Assembly (NCBI GenBank): GCA_964611585.1
Contig: CAZTAK010000048.1
Span: 1-21,180, forward strand
Direction of reading: 5' to 3'
Source: CAZTAK01 sp964611585
Lineage (GTDB): Bacteria; Pseudomonadota; Alphaproteobacteria; SHVP01
DNA: 21,180 bases
The position numbers and the translations under genes are program-made. Of this stretch, positions 1-7,467 are shown in pieces. The notes beneath the pieces are model-generated. The model did not search any database. It was not told where the DNA came from and saw only the letters and a list, made by a program, of their open reading frames with translations. Positions within the stretch are counted from its first letter, which is position 1, and each line of letters begins with the position of its first letter.

Positions 1-166
1 GGCTCCTGATGGGCTTGCGCTCAGATATGCCACGCCCGCGCGTGCTGGGCAATATCAGGCCGCGCGGCAAAAGGACGCGAGGCACGAAGGCGTTCCCGGC
101 GACGCTTCCGCCAATGATGAGCCGCCGATCAGGGCTGGCGGCAGGGTTGCCCGGGGCCGGTCACGA
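1..166. other. Left-edge region without a supportable gene
   Basis: Several short frames are open on both strands, as expected at this GC content, but none has a convincing start, ribosome binding site or recognisable protein. A short inverted repeat (GCCGCC at 121-126 pairing with GGCGGC at 137-142) lies just downstream of the minus-strand dehydrogenase stop and could act as a weak 3' hairpin. It has no T-run, so it is not called as a terminator. Confidence 0.4.
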
Positions 167-1267
167 TCAGCGCCGTGACACCGTCGCCTCGCGTACGCGG
201 GCTTCGGCGATCTCAAGGGCGGCGGTGCGCGGCGAGATGCCGCGATCCTGGGCACGTTCGAGGATGACCTGCGTGTTGTCGCGAATCATGCGCTCGACCA
301 ACGCCATCGCCTCATCCTTGTTGCCGCCCCTGAGTTCGACATGGCCGCAAATCAGGCCGCCGGCGTTGGCAATAAAATCGGGTACCGAGACGACGCCGCG
401 GCGGTGGAGTTCGTCTTCGGCCTCGGGCGCAATCGGAATATTGGCGCCCTGAACGATCAATCGGGTATCGACGCGGCCGACGTTGTCCAGAGTGATGACA
501 TCGGGACGCGCCGCCGGCACCAATATGTCGCACGGAATGGCGATGGCTTCGTCACGGCCGATCAAAGCGCCGTTGGCAAAGTCCCTGACCTCGCCCCCGG
601 ACCCGACATGGGATGCAAGCGCCGCCACATCGATTCCCTTCTGGTCGTGAAGCGCACCGGAAATGTCGGCGACCCCGACCATGACGGCGCCGCGGTCGAC
701 GAGGAACCGGGCGGCGTGTTTGCCGACGTTGCCGAAGCCCTGAATAACGAATCGGGCACCGCGGAATTCCATCTTGCAGAAGGTGCGCGCCACGTCCGCG
801 GCCGCCACCACGCCCCAGCCGGTAGCGCCGATTTCATCGAGCGGAATCCCGCCGAGCGCTTCGGGCAGGCCAATGGCGCGGCCGATTTCGTCGTGGACCC
901 AGGCCATGCATTGTTCGTCCGTGCCCATGTCGGGGCCGGGAATGTAGTCGTGAACGTCGCGGATGGCGTGGGCAAACGCTCGAATCAAGGTTTCTTTGTA
1001 GGCCGGCGGCATCGCCGGATCGCCGTAAATCACCGCCTTGGCGCCGCCGTGAGGCAACCCGGCGGCAGCACTTTTGAAGGTCATGGAACGCGCAAGCCGG
1101 AACGCCTCTTCGGCGCTTACGTCAGGCGCCAGGCGGATGCCGCCGATGCAGGGCCCGGCGGCGGTATTATCGACAACGACAATCGCCCTCAGGCCGGAGG
1201 ATGGTTCGTACAGATGAAGAATCTTTGCGGGGCCGAATTCATCGGCGAGATCGAACAGGGGCTCCAT
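167..1267 (-). CDS. Glu/Leu/Phe/Val family amino acid dehydrogenase
   Basis: This 366-residue protein belongs to the amino acid dehydrogenase superfamily, which oxidatively deaminates an L-amino acid to the 2-oxo acid and ammonia with NAD(P). The N-terminal catalytic domain shows MTFKSA (K65), the substrate-binding LPHGGAKAVI segment (K77, the expected catalytic lysine) and PDMGTD (D113). The C-terminal Rossmann domain carries GFGNVG at about 177-182, with an acidic D201 after the second strand, which favours NAD over NADP. The length suits the leucine/valine dehydrogenase branch rather than the longer glutamate dehydrogenases, but substrate cannot be fixed. The ATG at 1267 follows AGAGGG with 5-base spacing. 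It lies 22 bases behind the SprA-like gene, so the two are probably co-transcribed. It would feed nitrogen from amino acids into central metabolism. Confidence 0.88.
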   Translation of the reverse strand: MEPLFDLADEFGPAKILHLYEPSSGLRAIVVVDNTAAGPCIGGIRLAPDVSAEEAFRLARSMTFKSAAAGLPHGGAKAVIYGDPAMPPAYKETLIRAFAHAIRDVHDYIPGPDMGTDEQCMAWVHDEIGRAIGLPEALGGIPLDEIGATGWGVVAAADVARTFCKMEFRGARFVIQGFGNVGKHAARFLVDRGAVMVGVADISGALHDQKGIDVAALASHVGSGGEVRDFANGALIGRDEAIAIPCDILVPAARPDVITLDNVGRVDTRLIVQGANIPIAPEAEDELHRRGVVSVPDFIANAGGLICGHVELRGGNKDEAMALVERMIRDNTQVILERAQDRGISPRTAALEIAEARVREATVSRR

Positions 1268-1289
1268 GACATCCCTCTCTTCCCCCGGT

Positions 1290-2144
1290 TCAGGCGGTCA
1301 GATCGATGCGCGGCCGGTCGTCGCGCGGTTCCCCCACTATACCCGCGCCGCCGCGATTCAGCCCCCCGGCAGCAGTCATCCCCACTTCTTTGATGGGGGA
1401 TCGTGCGCCGGCGGTTGCACCGGATTCGACACCCTCGCCAGCATCGCCGTTCTGCGGCGCCCTGGCGGACTTCGCCTCGCCGCGCGGCCGCTCCGCGTCC
1501 GCCTCCCGGGGCGCCTGACCTGGTTCGCCAGCCTCGGGCGCGCGGGACTCCGCGGTCTCGTCCGCCCGGACGCGCGCCGCCTCGGCCTGCGCCTGAATGC
1601 GTTGAGCCTCGGCCTGGCCGGCGATACGCTGGTCCTGCGGAGAAGGATCGCCCGGCGCGAGCGCGGCACGCCTGACTTGCTCCATCTTGCGCATGGTCGC
1701 TTCCGGGTCGCCGCCGAAGGGGCTCGCATCGATCGGCGTCGTGCCGCCCACCGCATAGCTGCGGCCGTCGGGACCGCGTTCGAAGCTATAGCTGGGCGTG
1801 CCCGCGTAGACTCCGCCTGTATTGGCATGGGCTTGTTCATGACGGCGGACTTCAACGTCGCGCGCCTTTAGCTGCGCCACCTGGCGGCGTTCGGCTTCGT
1901 TAAGGTCCATGGCTTCGGATCGCGGCGCGGCGCCGGACTGCTGCACAGCAGCGACGGCACCGGTATCGATCAACGGGTGAAGCAGACGGGTGCCAGTGGC
2001 GGCGGAGTTCCGTTGCGGCGTGGCACCCACGCCCCTTTCGCCCAGGTCAGCGGCAAAGGGGCGGTCCGGCGCACGCGCACCGCTTGCCGCATGAACTGTC
2101 TGAAGCGAGTGTCGCTGCGGCAATGCGGCTAAATCGAGGGTCAT
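1290..2144 (-). CDS. SprA-related putative metalloprotease
   Basis: This 284-residue protein carries the hallmark of the SprA-related / putative CJM1_0395 metalloprotease family. It has a conserved core at about 80-165 with VRRHEQAHANTGG (HExxH-type H102, E103, H106), then AGTPSYSFERGPDGRSYAVGG, and a PxxPSPQD-like stretch (SPQDQRIA, 168-175). This core is flanked by low-complexity, Ala/Gly/Arg-rich N- and C-terminal regions. From about 175 to 200 it is Ala/Gln/Glu-rich and probably helical or coiled. No signal peptide is visible. The HEQAH motif suggests a zinc peptidase fold, but activity in this family is not established to my knowledge. The Shine-Dalgarno sequence before the ATG is weak. 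It is the first gene of a probable two-gene unit with the amino acid dehydrogenase, and a CtrA-like box lies upstream. Confidence 0.75.
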   Translation of the reverse strand: MTLDLAALPQRHSLQTVHAASGARAPDRPFAADLGERGVGATPQRNSAATGTRLLHPLIDTGAVAAVQQSGAAPRSEAMDLNEAERRQVAQLKARDVEVRRHEQAHANTGGVYAGTPSYSFERGPDGRSYAVGGTTPIDASPFGGDPEATMRKMEQVRRAALAPGDPSPQDQRIAGQAEAQRIQAQAEAARVRADETAESRAPEAGEPGQAPREADAERPRGEAKSARAPQNGDAGEGVESGATAGARSPIKEVGMTAAGGLNRGGAGIVGEPRDDRPRIDLTA

Positions 2145-2256
2145 CCCGAAAGTCGACCCCCTGTACCCGGGGCGCCGATGCCAGCGTCCCCACCATGGTC
2201 AATGGATGGGGTGCGGCGAACCGGCCTTCCAGACACCGTTTGTGTGCCCGGCCGGG

Positions 2257-2272
2257 TTAACAGGGTGTTAAC
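2257..2272. promoter_or_regulatory. CtrA-like box, TTAA-N7-TTAAC
   Basis: The sequence GTTAACAGGGTGTTAAC is a perfect inverted repeat and matches the alphaproteobacterial CtrA consensus TTAA-N7-TTAAC exactly, on both strands. It lies about 113 bases upstream of the SprA-like gene's start and just past the 3' end of the minus-strand amidohydrolase, so the SprA-like gene and dehydrogenase are its likely targets. A match of this length can arise by chance, although TTAA is rare in such GC-rich DNA. Confidence 0.5.
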
Positions 2273-2287
2273 GAATGGCCACGCGCC

Positions 2288-2923
2288 TCAGGCGGCGTTG
2301 CACTTGCGATTTTCCTCAATGTAAGCGATGACCGCGTCGAGCGTGGTCACGTCGGCATAGCGCCGGCCGACATCGCGCAGGTTGTCGTAGTGAGGACCCT
2401 CTTCCGCATCGCCCGCACATTCCTCGGGAATAATCGTGCGGTAGCCGTGGGAGAAACTTTCGATCACGCTGGCACGGATGCAGCCGGAAGTCGTACAGCC
2501 CGTAATGATGGCGGTATCGATCCCCATCTTGGTGAGGTAGGTCTTGAGCGGCGTCTCGAAGAAGATCGACGGCGCCGACTTGCAGAAATTGAAGTCGTAT
2601 TTGGCGTCGAACACCCGCGGGTCCATCGTCATCGAATCGTGGCCCCAGTAGAAGTGGTCGTGCACCGCGTCGATCTTCCAGAAGGGCATATCGTCTTCCG
2701 AATGATACCCGGTATAGCAGCTTGCCACCGGCACCTGGCAGCGCCGCGCCACTTCCAGAAGTTTCGCGGTTTGTTTTACGGCATCATGGATGCCTTCGAA
2801 CCCACCCAAGGGATATTGGTCGTCGGTAAAGGCTTTCTGGAAGTCGACCACGATGACGGCCGGCCGGACACCATAGCCGATCTCGCCGTTGTTATACCCG
2901 GCTGCTTCGTAACTGTCCGACAC
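2288..2923 (-). CDS. Isochorismatase-family cysteine amidohydrolase (first copy)
   Basis: This 211-residue protein has the isochorismatase / N-carbamoylsarcosine amidohydrolase fold. The catalytic triad is readable: D27 in VIVVDFQKAF, K115 in NFCKSAPSIFFET and C148 in GCTTSGCIR. A cis-peptide-type TGCTTSGC segment precedes the cysteine. Family members hydrolyse amide or carbamoyl C-N bonds, as in N-carbamoylsarcosine amidase, maleamate amidase and nicotinamidase. The exact substrate is not readable. I chose the GTG start at 2923 because GGAGGA precedes it with good spacing. An ATG 14 codons upstream has no such site and adds a non-family extension. The N-terminal YEAAGYNNG resembles YEGAGYNRR in the second copy at 7468-8127, so both belong to one subfamily. 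It is divergent from the CoA-transferase gene. Confidence 0.87.
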   Translation of the reverse strand: MSDSYEAAGYNNGEIGYGVRPAVIVVDFQKAFTDDQYPLGGFEGIHDAVKQTAKLLEVARRCQVPVASCYTGYHSEDDMPFWKIDAVHDHFYWGHDSMTMDPRVFDAKYDFNFCKSAPSIFFETPLKTYLTKMGIDTAIITGCTTSGCIRASVIESFSHGYRTIIPEECAGDAEEGPHYDNLRDVGRRYADVTTLDAVIAYIEENRKCNAA

Positions 2924-3034
2924 TGGCTGTTCCTCCGTCCACGCGCGCGGCCTCGCCGCCGCCACCGACCTTTCGATCGCCCCCTAAACTACGCCAGATT
3001 CGGAGGTCCCGGCAAACCGAGGGCACTGCTTCAA

Positions 3035-3063
3035 TTGCCAAATCGGGACGCAATCGGTAGCAT
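3035..3063 (+). promoter_or_regulatory. Putative sigma70-type promoter for CoA-transferase/lyase pair
   Basis: A TTGCCA -35 box (3035-3040; 5 of 6 matches) and a TAGCAT -10 box (3058-3063; 4 of 6) are separated by exactly 17 bases. They lie about 60 bases before the CoA-transferase start in the divergent intergenic region. No equally good promoter was seen for the opposite, amidohydrolase-facing direction. Confidence 0.4.
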
Positions 3064-3125
3064 GGGGTTTCCAGGTTCGCCCCGAAATCTGGCGGTTTTG
3101 GCCGCAATTCATGGAGTCCACGCCG

Positions 3126-4322
3126 ATGCAAGCGTTGTCCGACATCATCATGCTCGACCTCACCCACATGCTGTCGGGGCCTTACGGCGCCATGCTCCTG
3201 ACCGATCTGGGCGTGCAGGCGATCAAGGTCGAGCCGCCGGGAAAAGGCGAAGGCACGCGCGCGTTGCAGGCCAACGACCCCAACAATTCCCTCAACGGTA
3301 TGGGGTCCTATTATCTGACGCTCAACCGCAGCAAGAAGAGCATCTGCATCGACCTCAAAAACGAATCGGGGTTGGAGCTTTTCTACGAACTGGTGCGCAA
3401 GGCCGATATTGTGTTCGACAATTTTTCGGCGGGTGTCACCAAGCGCCTGAAGGTCGACCACGAAACGCTGGCGGCGATCAACCCGCGTATCATCACCTGC
3501 ACGGTGACCGGCTTCGGCGAGACCGGGCCCGACAACAAGCGCCCCGCCTTCGACATGGTGGCGCAGGCCACCGGCGGCGGAATGTCGATCACGGGGACGC
3601 TGGATTCGGGACCGACGCGGGCCGGAATTCCGATCGGCGACCTTGGCGGCGGCATCATGGGTTGCATCGGAATCCTGGCGGCGCTGCATCAGCGCACAGT
3701 GACCGGCCGGGGCCAGCACGTCGATGCCTCGATGGTGGATGCACAGATCTCGTTGCTCAACTATATGGCGACGATGTTTTTCCTGTCGGGTGAAATCCCC
3801 TACGGAATCGGCAATTCGCACTTCGTGCATGTCCCCTACAACAGTTTTCGAACCAAATCGCAGTTCATCATTCTGGCCATTATCACCGACAATTTTTACC
3901 GTTCGCTGGTTGAATTGCTGGACGACCCCGACCTGAAGAAGCCCGAGTACGACGGCCAGCCGGGGCGACTCAAGGACAAGGAATTCATCGAGAAGCGCGT
4001 GCAAGAGCATCTCGAGAAGGAAACCTGCGAATACTGGTGCGAGAAATTGCGCGAGGCGCGTATTCCACACGCGCCCGTCAACGATTTTGAGCACGCACTG
4101 AACGATCCGCAGGTGCGCTCGCGCGACATGATCGTCACCGTCGAGCACCCCGAGGGCGGTTCGGTCGAGATGCCGGGCAACCCGGTGAAACTGAGCGACC
4201 ATGAAGATTCATTCGGGCCGCCGCCGCTGTTGGGCCAGCACACCGACGAAGTACTGAAGAGGGTGTGCGGCAAAACCGACGACGATCTCGCGCAATTGCG
4301 CGATATGGGCGCGATTGCCTGA
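3126..4322 (+). CDS. CaiB/BaiF class III CoA-transferase
   Basis: This 398-residue protein is a class III (formyl-CoA transferase-type) acyl-CoA:carboxylate CoA-transferase. It moves CoA from a donor such as succinyl-CoA to a free carboxylic acid. Visible family features are the N-terminal LDLTHMLSGPYGAMLLTDLGVQAIKVEPP segment, the LNRSKKSICIDLK strand, a VxxDNFxxG motif (FDNFSAG) and PIGDLGGGIMGCIGILAAL, whose aspartate is the expected catalytic residue. The next part, TGRGQHVDASMVDAQ, is also typical. I chose the ATG at 3126 because GGAG lies 9 bases ahead. The upstream in-frame ATG at 3111 has no binding site. It is followed after 28 bases by the HMG-CoA-lyase-like gene, suggesting that it activates the acid that the lyase then cleaves. 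The acid itself is unknown. Confidence 0.9.
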   Translation: MQALSDIIMLDLTHMLSGPYGAMLLTDLGVQAIKVEPPGKGEGTRALQANDPNNSLNGMGSYYLTLNRSKKSICIDLKNESGLELFYELVRKADIVFDNFSAGVTKRLKVDHETLAAINPRIITCTVTGFGETGPDNKRPAFDMVAQATGGGMSITGTLDSGPTRAGIPIGDLGGGIMGCIGILAALHQRTVTGRGQHVDASMVDAQISLLNYMATMFFLSGEIPYGIGNSHFVHVPYNSFRTKSQFIILAIITDNFYRSLVELLDDPDLKKPEYDGQPGRLKDKEFIEKRVQEHLEKETCEYWCEKLREARIPHAPVNDFEHALNDPQVRSRDMIVTVEHPEGGSVEMPGNPVKLSDHEDSFGPPPLLGQHTDEVLKRVCGKTDDDLAQLRDMGAIA

Positions 4323-4350
4323 TCAGCCCCTTGAGGAAAGGAACCCGGCT

Positions 4351-5280
4351 ATGGGTAACAACGTGCGCATCAACGAGGTGGGCCTGCGCGACGGCCTGCA
4401 AATCCAGCCGAAACTCGTGCCCACAGAAGGCAAACTCGAACTCGCTCAGGCGCTGATCGACGCGGGCGTGCGCGCCTTCGAGGCGGTCTCGTTCGTCTCC
4501 CCCAAGGCGTTGCCGCAGATGGCGACCGCGGCAGAGGTGTGGGCCGGTTTGGAGATGAAGGAGGAAATCTATTACTCCGCCCTGGTGCTCAACGAGAAAG
4601 GCTACGACCGCGCCGTTGAAGCGGGCGCGACGGTCGTTTCCCTGGCATTGGCGACGACCGAAAAAATGAACCTGGCCAATACCCGCATGTCGCTTGAGAC
4701 CGCGACCGACGTGTGCAGCAAGATTGTCCGGCGCGCCAACGATGACGGCCTCGAAGCCCGCGCCTATGTCTCGACCGCGATGGGCTGCCCCTACGAGGGC
4801 GACGTGCCGGTGGCAACGGTAGTGGACCTGACCGCCAAAATACTCGATGCCGGAGCCGACCGGATTTCGATTGCCGACACCATCGGATCGGGCAACCCGG
4901 AACAGTGCAAACGCATCTTCGCCGCGGTGGTGGAGAAATGGGGCGCGGAGATTTTCGGCGTCCACCTGCACGATACCCGCGGGTTCGCGCTCACCAACGC
5001 CTGGGTGGCGCTGCAAGCCGGCATCCGCGAATTCGATTCGTCGATCGGCGGATTGGGCGGCTGCCCGTTTGCGCCGGGCGCCAAGGGCAACGTTGCCACC
5101 GAAGATATCGTCTTCATGCTGGAACAATCCGGCTACGACACCGGCATCGACATGGGCGGCCTCAGGCGCGCGGTCGGGGTCGCCGAACGCCTGGTCGGGA
5201 TCGAACTCGGCGGACGCATCACCGACTGGTGGGTGAGCCAGGAACGCAAACGCGCCAAAGAAGCCGCCGAAGCGGCCTAG
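4351..5280 (+). CDS. Hydroxymethylglutaryl-CoA lyase family enzyme
   Basis: This 309-residue TIM-barrel enzyme is of the HMG-CoA lyase family, which cleaves 3-hydroxy-3-methylglutaryl-CoA, or a similar 3-hydroxyacyl-CoA, to acetyl-CoA and a keto product by retro-aldol/Claisen chemistry. It shows NEVGLRDGLQ (R13, D14), the metal-binding VHLHDT (H205, H207) and a complete HMG-CoA lyase signature, GGLGGCPFAPGAKGN, with catalytic C238. The length is normal for the bacterial enzyme. The ATG at 4351 is preceded by AGGAAAGGA. An in-frame ATG at 4315 overlaps the CoA-transferase and lacks a site. Pairing with a CoA-transferase is common in leucine, citramalate-like and dicarboxylate catabolism, so the substrate may be another branched hydroxyacyl-CoA. 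The symbol mvaB is possible but not certain. Confidence 0.88.
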   Translation: MGNNVRINEVGLRDGLQIQPKLVPTEGKLELAQALIDAGVRAFEAVSFVSPKALPQMATAAEVWAGLEMKEEIYYSALVLNEKGYDRAVEAGATVVSLALATTEKMNLANTRMSLETATDVCSKIVRRANDDGLEARAYVSTAMGCPYEGDVPVATVVDLTAKILDAGADRISIADTIGSGNPEQCKRIFAAVVEKWGAEIFGVHLHDTRGFALTNAWVALQAGIREFDSSIGGLGGCPFAPGAKGNVATEDIVFMLEQSGYDTGIDMGGLRRAVGVAERLVGIELGGRITDWWVSQERKRAKEAAEAA

Positions 5281-5309
5281 CCGTAGGTATCTGAATTCGC
5301 CTCGTCCGG

Positions 5310-5327
5310 CCCGGTACTGCGACCGGG
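5310..5327. terminator. Weak bidirectional hairpin between convergent genes
   Basis: CCCGGT (5310-5315) pairs with ACCGGG (5322-5327) around a six-base loop, in the 57-base gap between the converging HMG-CoA-lyase and YrdC-like genes. There is no T-run on either side, so function as an intrinsic terminator is doubtful. It may only be a 3' stabilising hairpin. Confidence 0.25.
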
Positions 5328-5337
5328 TGGTGACGCC

Positions 5338-6054
5338 TTACGCCATGCCGTTGGCTTTGAGGTCGATCTTGAACTTCCGGAATATCTCGCAGAGGCGACC
5401 GTAACAGACACCCACGCGAACGGTCTTGAAGGTGGTGAAGTCGATGATCGAGGACGACATGCCCTCGTCATTGGAATATTTCGAGAGGCCGCCGTCGACC
5501 AGAATGTCGCCCGCTTCCAGCACCGGCCGGTCGATGTCCTCGAGCCGGTACTTGCTGCCGGTTAGCGACGTGTTGGCCGACGAACCCAGCACCGGCATCA
5601 TGCGCTCCATCGTTTGTCTGGTCATTTCGTTGTGAAACACGCCCGCGTTCAGCAGCATGTCGATGGTGCCGGCCTTGGTCGAGTTCTTTAATACGAACGG
5701 AGCCACGTTTTTGAAGATCGGATGATCGGCGCGGAACGGCGCCACAGTCGAAAACGGCAGGTCGTTGTCGAAGATTACCGCCTTGACGATGTCGTGCTGC
5801 CACGGCTCCATGATCTGGACCTCCTTGAGGAGATCGAAATTGGAGAACATGCCCGACGGCTTTTCAAACGAACGCTCCTTGGCGGAAAAGATGCACCGGA
5901 TCGAGTCTTCGGAGTTGCCGATGATGGCGTAGGCCACGTCGAGCGGAATAATGGCGACGCCGCCCCCTTCGATCACGTCGAGGATTTGCGCCGACTGGAC
6001 GACGACATCGCCCTGATCCAGTCGGGTTTGTTCGTGGGCGGGAGCATCGCTCAT
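5338..6054 (-). CDS. YrdC/Sua5-like domain protein in catabolic operon
   Basis: This 238-residue protein contains a YrdC/Sua5-type domain, the fold of L-threonylcarbamoyladenylate synthase that makes the tRNA t6A precursor. Supporting motifs are GGVAIIPLDVAYAI (strand and P-loop-like region), SAKERSFEKP (the K-x-R...K-P nucleotide site, K59/R61/K65), LGSSANTS (the S-A-N motif, 159-161) and the C-terminal SSSIIDFT (200-207). It lacks the extra C-terminal domain of Sua5 and is diverged from housekeeping TsaC. Its start overlaps the MmgE/PrpD stop in an ATGA, so it is translationally coupled as the last gene of the operon. This suggests a carbamoyl- or adenylate-related catabolic job rather than tRNA modification, but that is inference. 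A TsaC paralogue or a ribonucleotide-binding accessory protein are alternatives. Confidence 0.75.
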   Translation of the reverse strand: MSDAPAHEQTRLDQGDVVVQSAQILDVIEGGGVAIIPLDVAYAIIGNSEDSIRCIFSAKERSFEKPSGMFSNFDLLKEVQIMEPWQHDIVKAVIFDNDLPFSTVAPFRADHPIFKNVAPFVLKNSTKAGTIDMLLNAGVFHNEMTRQTMERMMPVLGSSANTSLTGSKYRLEDIDRPVLEAGDILVDGGLSKYSNDEGMSSSIIDFTTFKTVRVGVCYGRLCEIFRKFKIDLKANGMA

Positions 6055-7451
6055 GCGGCAGTCTCCATCGACGGGGTAAACGGTGTCATCAGGCCGGTTG
6101 CGTCGTCGGTCTCCGGCAGGCGTTCGATCTCGGCGGCAAACTCCTCGACGGCGAAATCCGGGCGCACGGCGCGGACGAGGCCATCGAATTTTTCCAGCAG
6201 CGCCGCGAACGGCATCGGATTGACGGGCGTGCCGTAACTGTCAAGCACGTCGGCACGGCGTTGGGTCCCGTCTTTGAAGGTGATCTCGACCCAGCTTCCG
6301 AAGTGCTCGGGGAAGGCACGCTCCATGTCTTCGTCGGCTTGCGCCGAGACGCGGTCGGCAAGCGAAAGAATTGCGTTGTCGTTCAGGCGTTCGGCGGCGA
6401 AAGCGTCGGCATCGAACGGCCCCGCCACCAGCGCCGCGCCCAGGGTGTAGGGCAGGCTGTACTGCGCCGCCATCATCGAAGTCGGCCGCGCCAGCATGTG
6501 CTGGGTTTGAAGCAATGCGGGCCCGCCCACCGTAATGTGCTCGATGTCGCCGTTGGCCGCGGAATAGTCACTCGTCACGGTGCGGAGCGCATCGAGAGTC
6601 GAATGGAATAACCGGCAGCAGGGATAGGGCTTGTAACTGATGCGGTGGATTTCGAACGCGTCGTTCCGGTCCGGCACCAGCCGGTCGAGATCGGGATTGG
6701 AGCCAAAGTTGTTGCAGAGCCCGTAGATTCCGTCGAGCGCCTGCGCCGGCCCGGCGATGCCGCGTGCCGCCAGTTCCACCGCCATGATTCCGTTGTGGGC
6801 GCCATAGCCGCCGTGGAGGCGTTTGACGGTGGTGCCGTGGGCGTCCTGCGAGAACTGCATCGAGCCGCCGGCCATCGACAGCATCAGGCCCCACGCCTCG
6901 GACAAGGTTCCGGCGTCGAGACGTTTTAGCCGGGCGGCAACCGCGACCGCACCGAAGCCACCGAACAAGGCGGTCGGGTGAAATCCGGCTTCGAGAATAT
7001 CGGCGGCCCCGGTCGCCATGCCGGCGCGCACCATCACTTCGTATCCCGCCACCACGGCGGGAAGGAAATCGGCGCCCCCGGCCCCGGTTTCGGCGGCAAC
7101 CGCAAAGGCGCTGGCGATCACCACCGCGCCCGGATGGGTGATCGATTCGTCGTGGGTGTCGTCGAGCTCCATGCCGTGGGCGGCGGTGGCATTGACCAGG
7201 CCCGCGACCGGCGCGCTCACCTTGCGGCCGGTGCCAAGTACCGCCGATCGTCCACTGCCCGCGTAAGGCCCGGACCAGTCGGCGAGTTCCAGCCCCCACG
7301 GCAGATGCGCGCCGCGAAAGGCGACGCCGAGGTGATCGAGCACAAGACCCTTGAGTTGCGCCAGGTCCGCCGGTGACAGGTCGTCCAGCGTCAGCCCGGC
7401 GGCGAAACCGGCGAGTTCGCGTGTCCGGTCCCGTTGCGGCGCTTGATCCAT
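6051..7451 (-). CDS. MmgE/PrpD family protein
   Basis: This 466-residue protein is of the MmgE/PrpD family, whose characterised members include 2-methylcitrate dehydratase and cis-aconitate decarboxylase. The family core is clear: an N-terminal helical ELAGFAAGL...LAQLKGLVLDHLGVAF segment, the conserved AAHGMELDDTHDESITHPG block at about 91-108, GYEVMVRAG, FHPTALFGGFGAVAVAARL, and a C-terminal lid with NPMPFAALLEKF. Typical PrpD has similar length. I chose the ATG at 7451, preceded by AAAGG. A longer frame reaches 7562 but would overlap the upstream amidohydrolase. It lies 16 bases after that gene and overlaps the YrdC-like gene by four bases, so it is in one transcript. It probably dehydrates, hydrates or decarboxylates a tri- or dicarboxylate intermediate. 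The substrate cannot be read. Confidence 0.87.
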   Translation of the reverse strand: MDQAPQRDRTRELAGFAAGLTLDDLSPADLAQLKGLVLDHLGVAFRGAHLPWGLELADWSGPYAGSGRSAVLGTGRKVSAPVAGLVNATAAHGMELDDTHDESITHPGAVVIASAFAVAAETGAGGADFLPAVVAGYEVMVRAGMATGAADILEAGFHPTALFGGFGAVAVAARLKRLDAGTLSEAWGLMLSMAGGSMQFSQDAHGTTVKRLHGGYGAHNGIMAVELAARGIAGPAQALDGIYGLCNNFGSNPDLDRLVPDRNDAFEIHRISYKPYPCCRLFHSTLDALRTVTSDYSAANGDIEHITVGGPALLQTQHMLARPTSMMAAQYSLPYTLGAALVAGPFDADAFAAERLNDNAILSLADRVSAQADEDMERAFPEHFGSWVEITFKDGTQRRADVLDSYGTPVNPMPFAALLEKFDGLVRAVRPDFAVEEFAAEIERLPETDDATGLMTPFTPSMETAA

Positions 7452-7467
7452 TGGAGAGCCTTTTGCG

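Noticed and set aside
341..1393. Long plus-strand open frame antisense to the dehydrogenase
   Set aside because: Its translation has no family motifs and is the typical antisense shadow of a GC-rich gene; the minus-strand protein is unmistakable.
2892..5127. Two long minus-strand open frames opposite the CoA-transferase and lyase genes
   Set aside because: Arg/His-rich compositions without motifs, wholly covered by well-supported plus-strand enzymes.
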